Shown here one piece after another: positions 59,805-64,000 of a DNA stretch of 64,000 bases. The first letter of the stretch is position 1. Every line of letters starts with the position of its first letter. Source of the DNA: Pseudomonadota bacterium (GTDB lineage Bacteria > Pseudomonadota > Gammaproteobacteria > Burkholderiales > Nitrosomonadaceae); the NCBI GenBank assembly GCA_018240285.1, contig JAFEGA010000020.1, positions 25,383-89,382 of the forward strand, written 5' to 3'. A program made the position numbers and the translations under genes. Below the pieces are notes generated by a model. The model ran no database searches, was not told the DNA's origin, and saw only the letters and a list, made by a program, of their open reading frames with translations.

Positions 59805-60629
59805 ATGACCAATGAATTGCAAACCACCATTGAAGAAGCTTTTGACCGCCGCGCTGAAATTACACCGCGCAATGTGGATGCCAAATTGAAAGAAGCAGTT
59901 ACCCAAGCTCTCGCGATGCTCGATAGCGGTAAATTGCGCGTGGCGGAGAAAGTCGACGGTGCGTGGGTAACTCATCAATGGCTGAAAAAAGCAGTGTTGT
60001 TGTCATTTCGCATTGAGGACAATAGTTTTATCAAAGGCGGTTTTTCCAATTATTTTGACAAAGTGCCGTCTAAATTCGCGGATTACAGCTCGCGGGATTT
60101 CCGTGACGGCGGTTTCCGTGTCGTACCGCCTGCAGCGGTGCGCAAAGGTTCGTTCATTGCCAACAACGTTGTTCTGATGCCGTCATACGTCAATATCGGC
60201 GCGTATGTCGATGAGGGCACAATGGTCGACACCTGGGCTACGGTCGGATCGTGTGCGCAAATCGGTAAGAATGTGCATTTATCCGGCGGCGTCGGTATCG
60301 GCGGCGTGCTAGAGCCGGTGCAAGCCAGTCCAACGATCATTGAAGATAATTGTTTTATCGGGGCGCGTTCCGAGGTTGTCGAGGGTGTGATTGTCGGAGA
60401 GAATTCGGTGATTTCGATGGGCGTGTATATTGGCCAGAGCACCAAAATTTACAACCGTGAAACCGGCGAAGTCAGTTATGGCCATATTCCACCCGGATCG
60501 GTCGTGGTGTCTGGCAATTTGCCTTCGGAAAATGGAAAATACAGTTTGTATTGTGCTGTGATCGTAAAGCAGGTGGATGCTAAAACCCGATCAAAAACGG
60601 GAATCAACGAGTTGTTGCGCGGGATTTGA
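59805..60629 (+). CDS. dapD: Tetrahydrodipicolinate N-succinyltransferase DapD
   Basis: A left-handed beta-helix (hexapeptide) enzyme of 274 residues that succinylates tetrahydrodipicolinate with succinyl-CoA, the step just before DapC. The hexapeptide region runs from about residue 100 to 230 ([31 protein letters not shown]). AGGAAAAA precedes the ATG. A strong terminator follows. Confidence 0.96.
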   Translation: MTNELQTTIEEAFDRRAEITPRNVDAKLKEAVTQALAMLDSGKLRVAEKVDGAWVTHQWLKKAVLLSFRIEDNSFIKGGFSNYFDKVPSKFADYSSRDFRDGGFRVVPPAAVRKGSFIANNVVLMPSYVNIGAYVDEGTMVDTWATVGSCAQIGKNVHLSGGVGIGGVLEPVQASPTIIEDNCFIGARSEVVEGVIVGENSVISMGVYIGQSTKIYNRETGEVSYGHIPPGSVVVSGNLPSENGKYSLYCAVIVKQVDAKTRSKTGINELLRGI

Positions 60630-60652
60630 TCAGAATTCCAACATAGCATGAT

Positions 60653-60679
60653 AAAAAATCCCCTGAACGGGGATTTTTT
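60653..60679. terminator. Bidirectional intrinsic terminator
   Basis: AAAAAATCCCC pairs with GGGGATTTTTT around a TGAAC loop, between dapD and the converging BON-domain gene. Confidence 0.92.
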
Positions 60680-60687
60680 ATGGCTAT

Positions 60688-61023
60688 TTAACGCACAGTC
60701 ACTTGATTGTCGACTTTTTTCACGCCGTCGACGATCCATGCGTGCATATTGATGCGCGTCACTTGATCTTCGTTGCTGACAGCACCTTTTAAAGCGACAT
60801 TGCCGTCTTGTACTTTGATTTCGATGTTAGCACCTTGTAACACGGGGTCGGATTGCACCGCTTGTGTGATGCGGGCAAAAATGGTCGAGTCGTCATAAAC
60901 CGGCCCGGATGGCGGCGTCACCCAGGATTGGTGGGTTCTTTCGGCATAGTTTTCGCAGCCAGTCAGTATGATCATACTCACGCAGAGTAAAATCAAAGTA
61001 AATATATGAATGCGCATTTGCAT
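60688..61023 (-). CDS. BON-domain lipoprotein (OsmY-like)
   Basis: A protein of 111 residues. The lipoprotein signal ends in MIILTGC (Cys near residue 23), and the rest is one BON domain (about 45-111, DGNVALKGAVSNEDQVTRI). BON domains bind phospholipid membranes and are found in osmotic-stress proteins such as OsmY. The start at 61023 is ATG; ATG 61017 is an alternative. Single-gene unit. Confidence 0.87.
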   Translation of the reverse strand: MQMRIHIFTLILLCVSMIILTGCENYAERTHQSWVTPPSGPVYDDSTIFARITQAVQSDPVLQGANIEIKVQDGNVALKGAVSNEDQVTRINMHAWIVDGVKKVDNQVTVR

Positions 61024-61219
61024 AGTGTTTCTATCCTATCAATGTTTTCCTGAAATTAAATCCGAGTATTGTTAAATACGACGAAGCGTTATGCCATTAT
61101 TATTTTTAATGAGGTTTTTATCCCTTGTCGTAGTATGGAATCATAACGCTACTCGCGTGAGATAAACAAGCCGGTGCATACAAAATATACCGGTTATGCG
61201 TGATTTCCGGTAGTTTGCT

Positions 61220-62179
61220 TCAGTTTTTTGCGATTGCAGTATGCAGGAAGCGTTGTACTCGCGAGGATAAATCATGGATTAGGCAATCAAATACCTGAAC
61301 TGTGCCGGCTTGCATGCTGCGTAACCAAGTCAGTTGCCGCTTGGCTAGTTGGCGGGTGGCGGCTATTCCCATGTCGTGCAATTCAGTACTGCCTATTTGA
61401 TTATCCAGATAAAGGCAGACTTGACGGTAGCCGACACAGCGCATCGACGGCGACTCGAGATCGAGCGAAGGAAATTCACCGCGAATGACTTGAACTTCCT
61501 CAATGAGACCGTTTTTTAGCATCGCCTCGAAGCGGTGCTCAATGCGCAAATGCAATTGACTGCGTTCACTGGGAATGAGTGCGATGTTGATGGTATGAAA
61601 AGGAAAATCACTTTGCCGGGGCATTTTTAGAATTTCGGACATCGGTTGTTGTGTCAGGTAACACACTTCCAGTGCGCGCTGAATCCTCTGACTGTCGGTA
61701 GGTTTGATTCGTGCAGCGGTTTCTTGATCCAGCTCGGCGAGTTTCTGGTGCATGGCTGGCCATCCCAGCTCATTAGCCATATTTTCCAGGGTTAAACGGA
61801 GATTACGGTCTGCGGAAGGGAGCGGTGATAAGCCTTCTTGCAGTGCACGGAAGTAGAGCATCGTGCCCCCCGTCAATAGTGGAATTTTGTTGCGCTGTGT
61901 GATCTCCTGCATGACGCGCAACGCATCGTGCCGGAATTGCGCCGCAGAATAATGTTGATCGGGATCGATGAGATCAATCAGATGATGCGGTATTTCGTTT
62001 AACGTCGCTTGATCAGGCTTGGCGGTTCCGATATTCATATGACGATACACTTGCGCGGAATCCACGCTGATAATTTCAACCGGGAAATTTTCCGCTATTT
62101 CCAATGCAATTTTGCTTTTCCCACTTGCGGTCGGGCCCATCAAGAAAATAGCGGGCGATAATCGGACTGAATTTTGCAT
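61220..62179 (-). CDS. miaA: tRNA dimethylallyltransferase MiaA
   Basis: Adds a dimethylallyl group to adenosine 37 of tRNAs that read codons starting with U. The protein has 319 residues from ATG 62179; a TTG at 62194 would add 5. The P-loop GPTASGKSK, the SVDSAQVYRHMNIGTAKP segment, GGTMLYFRAL and CVGYRQV are all present. In many bacteria miaA sits between mutL and hfq; here neither is adjacent. Confidence 0.95.
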   Translation of the reverse strand: MQNSVRLSPAIFLMGPTASGKSKIALEIAENFPVEIISVDSAQVYRHMNIGTAKPDQATLNEIPHHLIDLIDPDQHYSAAQFRHDALRVMQEITQRNKIPLLTGGTMLYFRALQEGLSPLPSADRNLRLTLENMANELGWPAMHQKLAELDQETAARIKPTDSQRIQRALEVCYLTQQPMSEILKMPRQSDFPFHTINIALIPSERSQLHLRIEHRFEAMLKNGLIEEVQVIRGEFPSLDLESPSMRCVGYRQVCLYLDNQIGSTELHDMGIAATRQLAKRQLTWLRSMQAGTVQVFDCLIHDLSSRVQRFLHTAIAKN

Positions 62180-62341
62180 GATGCGATCTGGCAATGAATC
62201 GGGAGAAAAAAACTTATAAGCTAAGAATGCAATCGCTTTCGCTGTCAGGAATTATTGCGATTTTATGGTTAAATAAGCATTGGACAATCGATAAAACTCG
62301 GCTACACTGCAGTAGATTTAACTTTTTACAGGACTACTTAA

Positions 62342-62545
62342 TTGTCTGCATTGCAAATTTTCGCCATTATATTATTTCTCATCATAGTATATAGCTTGGG
62401 ATCTGCGCTGTATTACATGTTTAAAGATAAAGGAAATTCGACGCGTATGGTCAGGTCGCTAAGTATACGTGTCGGATTATCGCTTTTTCTATTTATTATC
62501 ATGATGATAGCGTATCGTTTGAATATGCCTGCCGATCCGTGGTAA
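62342..62545 (+). CDS. DUF2909-type twin-helix membrane protein
   Basis: A protein of 67 residues with two helices (about 4-25 and 43-59) joined by a basic loop (FKDKGNSTRMVRSL). This matches the short DUF2909 family of proteobacteria, often near cytochrome c oxidase assembly genes. The start is TTG at 62342, with AGGA 8 bases upstream; no ATG is available. Function unknown. Confidence 0.75.
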   Translation: MSALQIFAIILFLIIVYSLGSALYYMFKDKGNSTRMVRSLSIRVGLSLFLFIIMMIAYRLNMPADPW

Positions 62546-62575
62546 CCGAAGAGTATTGATGCGTTTATCGCGTCA

Positions 62576-63802
62576 ATGGTTTTGAAAAAAATATCCCGAA
62601 ATGTCGTCATCATCGGTGCAGGCGCTGCCGGTATGATGTGTGCGATTGAAGCTGGTAAGCGCGGCCGTAGCGTGATTTTGCTCGATCACGCGCATAAATT
62701 GGCGGAGAAAATCCGCATCTCCGGCGGTGGTCGCTGCAATTTTACTAATCGTTATGTCAAACCGGAAAATTATCTTTCCGAAAATCCGCATTTTTGCCGT
62801 TCCGCGCTTGCCCGTTTTACACCGCAGGATTTTATCGCACTGATAGAGAAACACGGTATTCGTTATCATGAGAAAAAATCTGGGCAATTGTTTTGTGACG
62901 ATAGCTCGCAGCAGATTATCGATATGATGCAGCGCGAATGCGCATCTGCTGGTGTGGATTGGCAAATGCCTTCCCAAGTACAAAGAATTGAATTTGTTGC
63001 GGATAACAGTGCTGTTGAATGTGGCGGAAAAAGATTTCTCATAACAACGGAACAGAACGTCATTGCGACCGATTCATTAGTAATCGCTACCGGCGGAATA
63101 TCCATTCCGCAAATTGGTGCAAGCCCATTTGGCTACCAAGTAGCCAATCAATTTGACATTCGAGTGACACTTCTGCGTCCGGGTTTGGTGGGTCTAACTT
63201 TTACCGCAGACGACTTTACGGGGTTTAAGGATATTTCCGGAATATCGATTGATGCCGTGGTCAGTTGCGATAATGCTTCATTTCGCGAAAATGTTTTATT
63301 TACTCATCGAGGATTAAGCGGTCCCGCAATTTTGCAAATTTCTTCCTATTGGCAGCCCAGCAAGCCTTTGCATATCAATATTTTACCGCAATTAGATGTC
63401 AGTCAGATTTTCTCAGAACATAGACAAAGTGCTGTATTGCTGCCCAATTTACTGGCGCGTTATTTACCCAAGCGGTTTGTACAAATCTGGTGCTCAGCGA
63501 TTTTTGCAGAGCTATCCAGTGTAGCAAAACCAATGAAACAGTATCGAGATAATGAGTTGCACCGGATTGCAGATAGGATTCATGATTGGCATATTTTTCC
63601 TAGTGGCACAGTCGGCTATAAAAAAGCGGAAGTGACGCTTGGAGGAGTTGATACGCATGAATTGTCTTCTAAAACAATGGAATCGAAGCGTATGCCAGGA
63701 CTTTATTTCATCGGGGAAGTAGTTGATGTGACAGGCCAGTTAGGTGGATATAATTTCCAGTGGGCTTGGTCGTCGGGATATGCAGCAGGTCAAGTGGTTT
63801 AA
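62576..63802 (+). CDS. HI0933-family FAD/NAD(P)-binding flavoprotein
   Basis: A protein of 408 residues of the HI0933/YhiN group. The FAD motif VVIIGAGAAGMMCAIEAGK starts near residue 9. The family signature RISGGGRCNFTN lies near residue 48, and GEVVDVTGQLGGYNFQWAWSSGYAAG ends the protein (split here as VVDVTGQLGGYN and QWAWSSGYAAG). No reaction is firmly assigned to the family. ATG 62576 lies 30 bases after the DUF2909 gene. Confidence 0.9.
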   Translation: MVLKKISRNVVIIGAGAAGMMCAIEAGKRGRSVILLDHAHKLAEKIRISGGGRCNFTNRYVKPENYLSENPHFCRSALARFTPQDFIALIEKHGIRYHEKKSGQLFCDDSSQQIIDMMQRECASAGVDWQMPSQVQRIEFVADNSAVECGGKRFLITTEQNVIATDSLVIATGGISIPQIGASPFGYQVANQFDIRVTLLRPGLVGLTFTADDFTGFKDISGISIDAVVSCDNASFRENVLFTHRGLSGPAILQISSYWQPSKPLHINILPQLDVSQIFSEHRQSAVLLPNLLARYLPKRFVQIWCSAIFAELSSVAKPMKQYRDNELHRIADRIHDWHIFPSGTVGYKKAEVTLGGVDTHELSSKTMESKRMPGLYFIGEVVDVTGQLGGYNFQWAWSSGYAAGQVV

Positions 63803-64000
63803 AAGATAATGTATTTTTGTTACTTTTGATGCAACCATTTGATTAAATGACTATTAAAATGACTGATTTTATGAAATCATATTTGTGAAAAAAGTTTATT
63901 AGGTGTTTTTTGAATTCATGAAGCTATACCAAGAAATCAATTTTGAGAAAATTTAAAGATTGGATCTAAAAGTGCTAGAGAAATTTTTCAAATAAATGCG

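Overview
The window looks like a chromosomal segment of a betaproteobacterium. Gene order and protein sequence together suggest the Nitrosomonadaceae (a Nitrosomonas-like ammonia oxidiser), although no diagnostic ammonia-oxidation gene is present, so the family-level placement is an inference. Supporting signs are the ftsB-eno-pyrG cluster, the lptD-surA-pdxA-rsmA operon, ubiC-ubiA-ubiD, a formate/nitrite-family channel, PEP-CTERM/exosortase-associated genes and many c-di-GMP proteins. Base composition is near balanced in the core genes and visibly more AT-rich in a few accessory patches (about 21.2-22.9 kb, 52.7-53.2 kb and the right edge).

Layout. 1-4.2 kb: end of a YbbP-type ABC permease, hemW, an FNT channel and a hemerythrin-like protein, all on +. 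4.3-6.4 kb: a PAS-GGDEF-EAL protein followed by a BLUF photoreceptor (-), a likely light-linked c-di-GMP pair. 6.7-11.2 kb: a His/Gly-rich lipoprotein, a POT peptide transporter and a membrane PAS-GGDEF-EAL protein. 11.5-12.9 kb: a FadL-type outer-membrane transporter that seems damaged at both ends (ATT start, stop codon just before its last strand). 13.0-19.2 kb: an FtsH protease, then a minus-strand lipid/envelope group (metallophosphoesterase, patatin, glycosyltransferase, lipid kinase). 19.4-21.1 kb: an M14-like peptidase and an alpha/beta hydrolase, overlapping. 21.2-22.7 kb: a small accessory islet with vapBC, a REP-like palindrome and an orphan membrane protein. 22.9-27.6 kb: an OlsF-like double acyltransferase, a REC-REC-GGDEF protein, a TIGR04073-type exosortase-associated protein and htpX.

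27.7-33.4 kb (-): argH, a fructosamine-kinase family protein, pyrG, eno and ftsB. 33.6-42.5 kb: a membrane-anchored sensor-like protein, murA, ridA, recG, a bestrophin-family channel, ubiCAD and a DUF486 protein. 42.7-48.0 kb: lptD-surA-pdxA-rsmA, for outer-membrane assembly, vitamin B6 and ribosome maturation. 48.1-50.1 kb (-): LemA plus two TPM-domain proteins. 50.3-52.7 kb: a short PEP-CTERM protein facing an operon of an OmpA-like protein and an ExeA-like ATPase. 53.2-58.0 kb: three genes in a row of little-known function (a 746-residue beta-rich protein, a short SPFH protein, a lipoprotein). 58.6-63.8 kb: dapC-dapD, a BON-domain lipoprotein, miaA, a DUF2909 protein and an HI0933-type flavoprotein.

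The clearest candidates for new biology are the uncharacterised 53.2-58.0 kb set, the ExeA/OmpA pair that resembles a split secretion-pore assembly machine, and the split BLUF/EAL module. The FadL gene with a non-standard start and near-terminal stop is the clearest sequence anomaly. No rRNA, tRNA, CRISPR array, insertion sequence or prophage was recognised.
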